Source: Prevotella sp. (GTDB lineage: Bacteria > Bacteroidota > Bacteroidia > Bacteroidales > Bacteroidaceae). Taken from it: a DNA stretch of 50,040 nucleotides. Under the pieces are notes generated by a model that was given only the letters and a program-made list of their open reading frames with translations, had not been told where the DNA came from and did no database searches. Position numbers and translations under genes: made by a program. The first letter of the stretch is position 1. Every line of letters begins with the position of its first letter. Positions 1-11,300 of this stretch are shown here, piece by piece. Location of the stretch: the NCBI GenBank assembly GCA_017449025.1, contig JAFSKJ010000044.1:1-50040 (forward strand), given 5' to 3'.

Positions 1-113
1 CTCACCCCCAACCCCTCTCCCAAGGAGAGGGGAGTGGTTACTTTTGACCGTTGACCCTTCAGCAGAGGATGTATATACTCCCCTCTCCTTGGGAGAGGGG
101 CCGGGGGTGAGGC
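1..113. repeat. Palindromic repeat, family A, copy 1 (full hairpin)
   Basis: Two 34-base arms (1-34 and 80-113) are inverted copies of each other with two mismatches, around a 45-base spacer. Each arm is itself a smaller palindrome of the type CCCCTCTCC-AAGG-AGAGGGG followed by a CCCCCAA/TTGGGGG tract. The same architecture recurs at 49653-49775 and, degenerate, at 19232-19312. On the minus strand the element is open in the frame of the neighbouring AAA-ATPase gene, so it reads as an in-frame insertion into that gene. It may extend beyond the window start. Confidence 0.8.
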
Positions 114-1373
114 TTATGGAGGCCATGTATGCCTGCATCTCACGCATGGCCAAGTCGGCATCGCGCTGTTTGAGGGCACGCCAGAACTTCATGGCGAAGC
201 CCGCTTTCACGCGGCCGGCCTCCAGGCCTGAGTAAACGGGTAGCAAACCTTCAACGTAGCCTATGCGCACTTCCTGATTGGGAATGGATAGCGTGTATGT
301 GTCTGTTTCCCTACGTAACCTTTGATGGTGAGATAGCCGCTCTGGTAGAGCAGCGGCAGGGCAGACTGCATGGCCTCAGTGGGTTGGTCGAACTCGGAAG
401 AGAACACCTCCATCCTGTCTAACGACATGATGTCGGTGCGGAAATGCTGCATCTGGTGGATGAGGAACGTGGGCGTGCCGCTCTCAAACCAATAGTTGGC
501 CAGCCTGCAGTCGGTGAAGGCATTGAGCAGGCTGTACGGATTGTAGATGTCCACCGATTTCTCTGAGAAGTGATAGCCGTCATAGCGCGCCTTGATGCGC
601 TCGAACATCTCTTCTGCCGAACAACCGTATTCCACCGCCATGCTCTCGATGCCCTCGGCAAGCACCGTCTTGACCTCATGCTCGGTGATGCCGCAGATGG
701 CGGAGAACTGCGGGAGCATGGTGATGTTCTTCAGGTTGTTGATGGTCGAGAAGATGCTCAACTGCGAGAACTTCGTGATGCCAGTGATGAAGCAGAACCT
801 GATCATCGCCTCACGTGCCTTCAAGGGCTGGTAGAACTCCTGCATGACCTTGCGCATGGGTGCAAGCATTTCATTTTCGTGAAGCACGTCAAGCAGCGGG
901 GCGTCATACTCGTCGATAAGGACAACCACCTGTCTATATTCTTTCTTGTAAGCCCTTTCGATAAGTCCTGTGAGCATGCCTCCGGGTGTTTTCTCCTCCG
1001 GATCACTGCCATACTCCTCCCTATAGGGCTTCAACATCAGCAGCAGCCTGTCACGAAGTGCTTCGGGAGAGTCCTGGTTCTTTGCCATGCTTAGGTCGAG
1101 GCGTATCACCGGATACTGCTGCCACTCCTTCTCCAACTGCATGATCTTCAGCCCCTCAAACAGTTCCCTCTCACCGCTGAAGTAGGAAGCCAGCGTGGTG
1201 GTGAGCAACGACTTGCCGAAGCGGCGCGGGCGACTCAGGAAAATGAATGTTGCGTAGTGGGCAAGTTGCCACACCAAATCCGTCTTGTCTACATACACAA
1301 GACCTTCACGTCTGATGCGCGAGAATGTCTGTATGCCTATTGGGTATCTTATTGGGGCGGTCGTCATATTCAT
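114..1373 (-). pseudogene. AAA-ATPase-like / DUF1703 protein, frameshifted and interrupted by repeat A
   Basis: The N-terminal 370 codons (1373 down to 261) encode an AAA-ATPase-like domain: a Walker-A-like RPRRFGKSLL near residue 47 and a Walker B VVLIDEYDAPL near residue 150. Family members normally continue for some 150 residues into a PD-(D/E)XK nuclease-like DUF1703 domain. Here the frame is lost near 310-320. One reading frame over, the expected continuation resumes (YTLSIPNQEVRIGYVEGLLP, then AMREMQAYMASI) and is then interrupted at about 113 by palindromic repeat A, which stays open to the window edge. A single deleted G in the GGTTACGTAGGG stretch would explain the shift. Either a pseudogene or a base-calling error is possible. 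This large Bacteroidetes family is often called a putative nuclease, but its biological role is unclear. Confidence 0.75.
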
Positions 1374-1396
1374 GTTGTTTTTGGGATTTTACTTTG

Positions 1397-1427
1397 CAAA
1401 GGTACTGCAATTATTTTAGTTGACCAA
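1397..1427 (-). promoter_or_regulatory. Bacteroidales-type promoter of the AAA-ATPase gene
   Basis: On the minus strand a -33 TTTG (1424-1427) is followed after 19 bases by a -7 TACCTTTG (1397-1404), matching the Bacteroides TTTG/TAnnTTTG consensus. The ATG at 1373 lies about 24 bases downstream. Confidence 0.75.
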
Positions 1428-1453
1428 AAAGAAGATGAAGTTTTGCATAGTAA

Positions 1454-2248
1454 CTACTTTATCTGTTTGACGGGGAAGGTGAAGTAGGTGTCAGGGAAAG
1501 GCTCTTCACGTAGGGTAAAGTGCCACCATTCGGTGTCGAAAGGCTTGAAGCCGTGGGCAAGCATGGCGCGACGGAGAATCATGCGGTTCTTGAATTGCTC
1601 AGCGGTGATGCTACGCTTCGGCTGAGCAGGGCTCTTGCTATTGTCACCGGTATATTCGCCCGTCTCGGGATTGCCGCAGAAATCGGGATGGCTCTCGGGG
1701 CCGAACCAGTCGAAGGTGCCGCCCATGTCGAGTTCCTTTTCCGTAGCCATGTCGAAGAGCGTCAGATCGAGGGTAGAGCCGCGCGTGTGGCCGCTCTTCA
1801 GGCAGATGTACTCCTGTGGGAATAGCACGCTCTTGTCAAGGTCGGGATAGAAGTAGGTCTTCATTAGCGAGTCGGTGATGTCCTCGGCCCAACGCACGAA
1901 ATGGTCTACACCCTTCTGGGGGCGGTAGGCATCGTAGATTTTCAGGCGGTAGCCTTGTTTCTTCACGTCGTCGCTCACAGCCTTCAGACTGTCGGCGGCC
2001 TGACGTGTGAGCAATGCCGTAGGCTCCTCGTAACCGTCGATGCGGGTGCCCACGAAGTTGTAGGTGCCGTAGTAGCGGATCTCCAAGATTACGTCGGGCA
2101 CAACATCGGTAATGGTCACGAACTGGCTGCTGTCGTTGGTGGGACTGATGACTGTATTATCATCGTCGCTACTGCAAGAGGCAACAACGCACACGCCGCA
2201 AATGATTACAAGGATGGCGGCAAGCATCCATAGTCTAACGTTTTTCAT
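1454..2248 (-). CDS. D-alanyl-D-alanine dipeptidase-like lipoprotein (VanX/DdpX, peptidase M15D)
   Basis: A 264-aa protein with a lipoprotein signal (hydrophobic stretch ending VVASC, Cys25, followed by SSDDD), so it is probably anchored in the outer or inner membrane facing the periplasm. The zinc-peptidase signature of the VanX family is complete: SGHTRGSTLDL supplies His154 and Asp161, and EWWHF supplies catalytic Glu240 and metal ligand His243. YRP near residue 109 is the conserved substrate-side segment. The family cleaves D-Ala-D-Ala dipeptide, so a role in recycling or scavenging peptidoglycan dipeptide is likely. No vanA/vanH neighbours are present, so this is not a vancomycin-resistance cassette. 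It lies downstream of the giant exoprotein gene, separated by a hairpin at 2267-2290. Confidence 0.88.
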   Translation of the reverse strand: MKNVRLWMLAAILVIICGVCVVASCSSDDDNTVISPTNDSSQFVTITDVVPDVILEIRYYGTYNFVGTRIDGYEEPTALLTRQAADSLKAVSDDVKKQGYRLKIYDAYRPQKGVDHFVRWAEDITDSLMKTYFYPDLDKSVLFPQEYICLKSGHTRGSTLDLTLFDMATEKELDMGGTFDWFGPESHPDFCGNPETGEYTGDNSKSPAQPKRSITAEQFKNRMILRRAMLAHGFKPFDTEWWHFTLREEPFPDTYFTFPVKQIK

Positions 2249-2266
2249 ACTATACCTATTTTATAA

Positions 2267-2290
2267 GTGAACGGGACTGCGCCCGCTCAC
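2267..2290 (-). terminator. Putative terminator hairpin after the giant exoprotein gene
   Basis: GTGAACGGG (2267-2275) and CCCGCTCAC (2282-2290) form a 9-bp stem with one G-T pair about 15 bases past the stop codon at 2306. An A/T-rich stretch follows on the minus strand, but there is no long U tract. Confidence 0.45.
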
Positions 2291-2305
2291 TCTTTGTGAT
2301 TGAAG

Positions 2306-5300
2306 CTATTTCTTCCTTTTTACAGTTACCTTTTCTCCATTATGGATATAGACGCCAGGCACGGTGGGACGGTGACCTATCCTGATGCCCTGGACGGTGA
2401 ACCAGTCGGTGTCAGCGGAAGTATCGTCGAGCACACTGATGCCTGTGGGCACATTGGTGAGATCGAGCACGTACGGCTCGTCCAGCGTTCCGTACGACGC
2501 ATCGCTTACGAAGCGTTTCTTGTTCTCCACTGTGTACTCCTTTCCGTCGAGCCATACTCGCAGCTCTATCGTGGCGTCGAGATCGTCGGCCGACGAACCC
2601 ATGATGGTGAGGAAGTAGTAGCCTTGGTGGTAGGATACGGCTCCGCGACATTCATTGCCTATGAAGGCTGCCACCTCGGCATTCTCTACGGGGGCACCGT
2701 CAAGCTCTACCACGGTAATGATGGTCATGTTGTCCGGGAACTGGCTGTCGTCGACGGGCTGGTAGTGCGACACCCCACCCTTGGCTCTTCTCGCGGACGA
2801 CAAGGTGCTGGTGGTGAAGCTGGTGAAGCTCCTCGGGTAGTGGAAGGTCTTGGTGGCATCAGCCTTTGACTGGTAGACATATCCTTCACCAGGCACTATG
2901 CTCTCCAAGAGTCCCTCCCAGGTGCCTCGGTTGCCGAAGATGGCGTATGAACGTCTACCCTTGACCATGTCGCCCACCTCGGGCTGCAGGTCGGCGAAGG
3001 CCTCGTCGGGCGACATGACGCTTCCCGAGAGCGTACCTATCCAGTTGTAGCCCTTGCGTATGGTCTGTGCCTGCTGTGTGACGTCGATAGACTTGCCGTA
3101 GATGTCGAGCGACATATCTGCCGATGTCTGTATCTTGTACATCTGGCCAGGCACCATCTCTGTCAGCGAGCCTTTGATTACGGTCTGTTTGTTCTCTGTT
3201 GTTGCCGACGAGAATCCCGTCTTGCTCTTCACGTTCTGGAACTTCAGCAAGTCGGATGCCTTCTTAGGCAGCACATCTGTGATGTCTGTCGACTCCGGCT
3301 GAACGTACATCGACATCCACGTCCATCCCCTCGGCAGGCTTACGGTCTGTAGCATCTCATCTGTAGAGCGGAACTCCACGGGGGCGTCGTAGCTGCCTAT
3401 CAGCGCATCCGGCATGTACGTCAGCTCCCTGCTCACGATGCCGTCGGGCATGGTAAGCTCCACAATGGGATAAATGGTGCCCGTTGAGGCATCGTACATC
3501 TTGAACGTCAGCCTGCTCTCTCCAGTGCTCAGGTCGGTAGGTGCGGCACCGTAGACTATCATATCCACGAAATAGGCATCGCGCGTGGCCACATAGCGCG
3601 GCTTACCCACTCCCACGCACTGGTTCATGTCGTCAAAGGCAGCCACCATGGTCTCTGTGTACTCACATATCTTGTCGCCTATATACACCTGTCCCGTCAT
3701 GGTCATGTTGCTCTCGAACTTGTCTGGATTGTTGACGTTCCACTCCGGCGCATCGCCTTCCACGGTGATATTGGCCTGCTGTACGCGGCGGATGCCCAGA
3801 TGGTCGGTAAGATAGATATAGACCACGTACTTACCCACGGGAACCATCTTTCCGATGTAGAACTCCAAGTAGACCTTGTCGTTCTCTATGGTGCCGATGG
3901 GCTTGTCAACTGACATCCACGTAGGCAATCCGCTGATTTCGTAGTTCTGCGGCTGTCCTGTCCTGTTATAGACGGGGATGACGAATGTAAGCTCTTCGTT
4001 CCACTTCTTGTAGTGTATTGTAGGATAGAGTTGTTGGTTGCCATTACTCCAATCAACGCTGGCGAAGTCGGCGTGGAACAGCCATTGCACGGTCTCGGAG
4101 TTGTTGCCATGCTCGTCCTTGATGTGGCTCACCGTGGCCGTGAAGTCGTTGCCATCCATCAGGGGCAGCGAGCTGTCGGGGAAGGAGAAGTATATCTCGT
4201 CGGCCGATGCAGTGAAGTTGAACTGCGAGTCATCGAGGCGCATCTTTGTCGAGCCGGGTTTCAGGGCGGGGGCGGTGAGGGCCTGGGTCGGGAACCGGGA
4301 GTCCCCAGCAACAGACGAAATGGTGAGCAGGGAGTCCTTCTCGCCGAAGTTCTTCAGTGAGAATTCGGTAACGACGTTACCCTGCGCCGTGCGGTGTATG
4401 TCCTCCATGGGGAAGTAGCCCACCAGTCCCGGATAGCTGTTGTCCATGCGCTCGTACATACGGTTGCTGATGAGGTGGCCGTCAAGTGCGGCATTCCAGA
4501 TGCGTATCTCATCTACGTCGCCGGTGAAGTTGCTCCATTCCTTGCCGTCACTCAGTTCCGACCCCACCATGAGGTAGTGTGAGCTGATACCCGGTATGCT
4601 GGTCTCAGGCACCACCTTCACAGCCTGTCCGTCTACATATACCACAGCGCTTACGCCTCTGCGCACGTTCAGCGCCAGGTGGTGCCAGTTGCCGTCCAAG
4701 TAGTTGTGCTCGCTCAGCAAGATGTCGTTCTTGAAGTTGCGCTCCTCCACCGTCTTGTTGTTCTCGTCCTTCTTCTTTACATCCTCAATCTGCTTTAGTA
4801 CCAGTTCACCGTACTCGAAGCAGATGGCGGTCTTGAGGTTGTAGTCTGCTGTCGAGACGTTGTCCACCGACATCAGCATTGTCAGTCCGCCATTGTATGC
4901 ATCCTCACCGCGGAACCACATCTCGTAGGCGAAGTTGTCGGTCTTGGCGGGGTTGAAGGTGCTGATGTCCACCTTAAGCGAGCTTCCATCACTGCCATCG
5001 AGGTGGGCGGCGCGGTTCTCATTGTTTATATACCAGCTCTCGCTGTCCATGTGCATGTTGCGCGAGCGGACTCGGTCGATGAGTTGTGTGCCGTGGCCCT
5101 CGTCCATGCGCCAGTAGCCCACAAGGCCCGGCGTGTATGATGCCCGCTGCTGGTTGCGTGTCTCATATAGTTCGTCGGCTGTCACGTCGCTGTTCCAGAT
5201 GCTCAGTCCGGCAATCATGCCCGTCATGCCGTCGCCGCCTACGGAGAGTTTGCCGTGGCCGTCAAGTACCTTGGCGGGCTGGTTCTTGCCCACATAGTTC

Positions 5301-8300
5301 GGATTGGTGTCGTCGGCAGTGACATAGAGCATGGTAATGCGGTTCTGCGGGTCGTCAGACGTCCTGTGCTTGTAGTCCAGTGCCATGTACATCCACTTGT
5401 TTGCCGGCAGCGTTGCCCCAGTGTCGAAGACATCCTCATCGCCGCCGACACGTGCCTGCAGCTTACCGCCGTCATGTGTAGAAAGTGCCAGCAGGTTGTC
5501 CTCTGTGCCGAGGCTTATGATGGTGCCGTCGCCCTGACGGTAGAACCATAGGTCGAAGGCATAGTCGCTCCCCGACAGGTCGTAGAGGGCATCGGTCTCA
5601 ATGGCGTTTCCATTGAGCAGTGCCGCCACGTCGGGATACGGGCTTTTGCCGAACACCACGTTGTTCATGCCGCCCTCAATGCGGAAGTTGTCGCTCTTCG
5701 AGAGGGCATTTTCGTTCAGCACCTCGTTGAAGCGCAGGTGCATGTTGTTGCGGTTCATGTATGTCAGCTGGCCGTTCTCCGGACTTACCATGCCCAGAAT
5801 CTTCGACCCGTGGGTGTCCTGTGTTATCTCGATTATGCTGCTCTGGTAGGTCACCTCCTCGTTGCCGTAGAGTCCGAAACTCTGTGCCTGCAGCTCGTAG
5901 AGGCCGTCCTCGGCAAAGGTCACCGGCTCGTTGAAGCGGCTGCCGGCGGGCATAGGCTCGTAGCCGAAGGCCAAGAGGGAGTCTTTCACCGTCCACTGTT
6001 TCACCAGGTTCCACGTGTCCATGCCCTTGCGGCGATAGCGCAGGCGTATGCCCAACAGGTCTTTGTCCTGCCGGTCAATGTTATACACTGTGGCAATAAT
6101 GCCGCCGATAGTGTCTTTGTCGGTCTTGTTCAGCACGGTGTGGTTGACAGCCAGGTCTATGCTGGTCGATGCCGGCACGAAGTGTACTTGCAGCTTCACG
6201 GGGTCGCTCACTACGGAGATATCCTTCTCCGATTTCAGCACCAGCTCGATGCCGTCGTAGTTAGTGACGCTGCGGTCACCCTGCGATACGAGCAGTGTCT
6301 TCACCAGAGTCTCGCCGCCGGCCATCTTGAAGGTGCGGCCCAGCTTGCCGTTGCTCAGCGGCGTGCCGTCCATCATCAGTATGGCTCCTGCGGGATTGCT
6401 CTTGTCCGCAGCCTCAAGCACGTAGGTACATACATCCTTGCTCTCACTGTTGTTGAAGAGCTGCAGGGTGAACTTCGCCTCGGTGCCCGTGGGCACGTCG
6501 GTCAGCTCAGTAGAGCCGTCCACCTTCAGTTGCGGCAGCTCCACGCGCATGGTGCCCTCGTTCAGCTTCTCGCTCTCGTCGCCCTTCTTGTAGTATGCCG
6601 TGCGTGTCTCGCCCTCGTAGGGGTTCACTGTCTGTCCGGCCCGTGTTCGGAAGATGGGTCCCCATCCCTGTGGTGACTTAAAGACATCGACCGAGAGTGC
6701 TGTGCGTGTGTCGCCGTCGCTCATGGTCCAGGCCACGGTCTTCGAGCGTGTGCGCAGGGTTACGGTGTCGGTCAGCTCTGAGTCATAGTTATGAACGTTT
6801 ATTATTGCGTTAATTCCTGCATCATTTATCAGCGCGCCAATCTTGGTCTCGCTGTTGAGTGTGATGTAGGTGGAGTGGCGCAGCCCTTTGTCCACGGTTT
6901 TCACCGTGTCGTTCTTGACCGTCTGGCTGTAGGTAGTACCACCACTGATAGAGTAGTTGCCTATCAGCATGCTGTTGTCTTCAAAAGCCTTCAGCTTGTC
7001 GGCTTCGTTGCTGGCCATCGTCGACTCCCATGCCAGAATCTGGTTGATGGCATTCCCCACCTCGTCGGCATCGGCGGCATCGTTCATGCCGTTCACCATA
7101 CGGTAGCTTGGCCAGTTGTTGCGTTCCTTTCTCACGGCATCGAAGGTGGGGTCGCCGTTGCTCAGGCCGTATTCCTTGTCGCCGGGGCTGTAGCTGGTGT
7201 AGTATCTTATCTCTCCCGGCACCTTCTTCACCTGCGGATTGTTCTTGTCCCAGTGGTTACCGTCCACATGTATTAGGCGGTCGTTGATGAAGGCTTTCCA
7301 GTTTGGTATGAGGTAGTCCTCTATGTACTCCTGCGTGTAGATGAAGTTGGTCTTGAACGACTCGCTCATGGCTATGCCATCCTTCTCCGTCAGTTCGTAT
7401 TTGCCACTGCTGTCCTGATAGAAGCCCAGCGTGCGCGCCTTGCTGAAGGTGAGGTTGGTGGCATGGCCCACATAGGTATCGCCATTCTCTGGGCGATAAG
7501 CATTATACTTGATACTATAAGGCATGTTGTTGGGCGTGGCCGTCTTTTCCGTCAGCGAATAAGACACGTTGTCGGTGTAGTACTCCTCGTCGCGTGTGCC
7601 AAACATTTTGGTGACGGTTTCCTTGGCAACGAACTCCCATTTGGAATCGGTCATAAGAATAGGTCCGAGTATGCCCACTCCGGTTCCAATCTTGAACGTC
7701 GGTGAGAGGCTGATATACAAACCGGGTCCATCGCTCTCATCCGTAACGTTGACTGTCGACTTGTTGTGAGCAGTAATCTCCGTCCTCTCAAACGAGGCCA
7801 CCGACGTGGAGCCGGGCGGGCGGCGCAGGATATAGTCCACCTTGTCGGGGCCTTCGGTCATGAAGTTGGTGCCCGAGGGCAGGCAGCCCAGGAGTATCAG
7901 GTCGAGGGCGGTGCGGTCTTTCGATGCCTCCCACATCGTGGTGCGGCCGTCTACGGTCACGCTGACGTTCATGTTGCGCAGGTGGCCCTCGGCCAGGTTC
8001 GGCCAGCCGCCCATGAAGCTGTAGGCCACATGTCCTGTGGAGTCGGGAGTCACCTGTATCTTAAACGATTCCACCGTCATGCCGGCTTCCTGTTCCTTCC
8101 CGTCTATCATCTCTTTCTGAGTGGTGACCGACGACAGCACGCTGGCATCGTTGCTTATGCTGACGAGGGCGTCGCGCGGAACCTCCTTGAAGGTTTCCTT
8201 CGTGTCGAGGTTAGTGTAGTTCTCGGCAATGTTGATGTCGAAGTCGTAGGTCTTGTTCTGCACGAATATCGGATAGCCATACTCATACTTGTAGCCGTCG

Positions 8301-11300
8301 GCGGTATAAGTGAGCACCTGCAGGGTGTCAACCTCGTTCTGCAGGTTGTGCACCGCCACCTTCTCATCGCCAAAGGCACCGTTCTTCGTATCCTTCTGCG
8401 CAACGGTAATCACGGGGTCGGCGCGGTACTGGCGCAGCATCTTCGCGCTGTAGGTGTACTTATCGTACTTTCCGACGCTGTTGGCCACCGAGTCGGCCTG
8501 CATCTTCTCCTTGACAGCGTTGGTGGCATCGATGAGTGGCAGGTTCTGCGCAAAGACCTGCTTATCGTTGTATATGGTGTCGCCCTTGTCGCCCTCTATC
8601 CTGATGCTCTCCACCTTGTACTTCAGTGGGGGCAGCATGGCCGAGAACTCGCCGTTGCGCTCGTCGGTGGTTATATATATATAATAGGTGTCGTCGTGGT
8701 CGCCGCCTGCGCGGTAGGCGGTGCTGCGTATGCTGTCGGTGGCCGAGGCTACGGGGATGTTCACCTTACCAAAGGTGCCGTCGCCGTGGTCATCGACAAT
8801 GTAGTTGAATGAGCACTGGCTCTCCTTGCCTAAGCTGAGCTTGACGGTGGCCTTGCCTATACGGTTCACACTCTGGTTGAAGCCCACAGGGGCATTCTGG
8901 TCGCTGAAGCCGCCGTTGATGCGACCGGTGACGTTCACCAGCGTGGAGTCGACGAAGTTCACCGTCTCGGCCTTCTTGAAGTCGTGGGTGGAGCCGTCGA
9001 GTGGGAACGAGGTGAAGCGGTGGCCGTTCATGTAGCACTCCAGCAGGTGCTCGCCTATGGGTACGCTGATTTCGTATTCGCCGTTGGCATCGCTCTTGAC
9101 GCCCTCCTTCGACTGCACCATTTTGCCGTCGATCATGAACTGCACACCCTCCACGGGGATGTTGGTGTTTAAGTAGGTAATCTTGCCCTTCACAGGGAAC
9201 GACGACACGTCGGTGAAGTCGTAGCTGTTCAACGTCAGGTTGCCGTTGCCTATGAAGCCGTTGCGCGAGGTGGGGTTGAATTCGTGGATGCCCTTCGTAG
9301 GCAGTACGGTGTAAGTGCTGCCCGAGCCCACGAACGGTATGCCACGGATTATGTACTCGCCGTTCTGGTTGGTCACGCCGTAGCGCGACAACTGGTTAGT
9401 GGCCGGCACGATGGTCGAGGCCATGATGTTGATGCCCACGGTGGCGTGGCGACCGTTGGGCAGGTCGTTGGCGAATGAGGCATCAAACACGTAGCGGTCC
9501 AGGCCCTCGTCCATAGGCCAGTAGAGTGCCAGCCCCTGTTCCCTTCCGTTCAGCATGCGGTCGGCATAGCTGCTCTTCTCGTCATCGGTCAGGGCGTGGT
9601 TCCACACGCGCACCTCGGCGAGGTTGCCCTGGAAGGCCTGCTCCTCGGTCACGCCTTGGGCACCGCCTACAGAAAACTGTAACTTGTTACGTATGCTCAC
9701 CATTGCCTCTTCCGGAAATTTCGATTCCACAGATGCGGCACAACTTTCCAGAATGTCACTAATATTAGCTAAATCGCCCTCACAAGTATAGGTGGTTTCA
9801 ACTTGAACCGCTTCCGAAGAGCCTAACTGTGCCATTGTGGTGGTTGTACTATTGTCATTCACTGCAAGGGTGACGTCCTCACCCGATAGTGCCATCGTTA
9901 TTTGTGAATATACACCAGCAGGAAGTGTCAGGCCTGTGTCATGGAGTGATTCGAAGAACTGCTCTTCGGTATCATATGAATCCTTAAAGTAGAGAATGCG
10001 ATAACAGCGTTGTCCAGACAGATAAGTCATAGAGGTTATTGCGTGAGTATAGCCATCAGCCAACCATAAGTCTGTCGTGTTATGATGCGTATCCACATAA
10101 TAGAAATTACGATTGTATGCTGGGTCGTAATAGTAATCTTCTGTATTATCGCCTTTGAATTGAACCCCATTCACCCATATTCCACGTATATTCCGATGAA
10201 CGGGTTTCGCCGAAAGCGAACTGTTGACCCATAGCTTATAGCCTTCACCGCTTTTGCCATGCAATACAAGTTGGCCTATTTGGGGTATCTCTCCGATGAC
10301 CGCTCCCTCGCCAAGCAGCGAGTCGGGGCGCACGAACATCTGCACGGTGAAGTCCTTGCCTGCGCCAAAGACCTTGGCTGTCTCGGCACTGTCGGCCTGC
10401 CACGCGATACCCGTCGAGGCTCCGCCAACGCGCTGCGAGTGCCCACGCACGGTGTTGTCGTCGCCGGTGTCGGAGGGCTGCAGGTTCATGCGCACGTCCT
10501 CCACGGCATCGCCGCCGCCAAAGGTGATGCGCCCGCTGATGACGCCGCGTGCCTGGCAGAAGCCCACGTCGTAGAGCGTGTTCTGCAGTACATTGCCGCT
10601 ATACGCCTCCACCTTGTACTCATAGTAGTAGCCGGGCTGCACGGTGTTGTCCTCGAAGGTGAACTGCTCCGCTGTGCCGCTGGTGGTGTTGATGCGCATG
10701 AAGTCGTCGTAAGTGTTCACATAGCGGCGCGAGATGACGTAGGTGGCATTCTCGGCCGTGGAGTTGGTAGCCGTCCACGACAGGCGCACAGTGGTGTCGT
10801 GGGTACCCTTGGTGGCAGAGAAGTCCTTAACCTGCGAGCCTTTGAGCTTGCCCGCATAGATGGGGTCGCTCTCAAACTCATACTTGCCGCTGAGCAGCGA
10901 CAGGCGCACCTTGTACTGATAGCGTACGGTGACGTTGGGCAGGCTCTCGTCGACAAACGACAGGGTGGTGCCGGCATCGGGCTGCGACTTGCCGTTGACA
11001 GTGGCATACTCCGCCCATTCGGCATCGTCGCTGGTCTTGCGCATCACCTTGAAGTTGACGCTGGCAGCATCGGTTGGCACACGTGAGTACTGCCACATAA
11101 GCTTCACACGGTCGGCGAAGGCGGTGTCCTGCTGCAGGGCGTAGATGGTCATGGAGGGGTCGGTACTCATCGTCTCCGTAGTGGCATGGCCCAGGCGGGA
11201 CAGCAGGTCGTCGTCGGGACTGCTGAGCTGTGTGCTGCTTACGCCCTTGTTCACCCAGTCCTTCGGTACGTTGACCACCATGTACCTGAAATAAGAACCC

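Noticed and set aside
1454-2248. Vancomycin resistance vanX
   Set aside because: VanX-family motifs are present, but vanA/vanH/vanRS are absent and the protein is a lipoprotein, so a peptidoglycan recycling enzyme is more likely.
7766-8812. 348-codon forward frame inside the giant gene
   Set aside because: Antisense shadow of the 3,372-aa protein.
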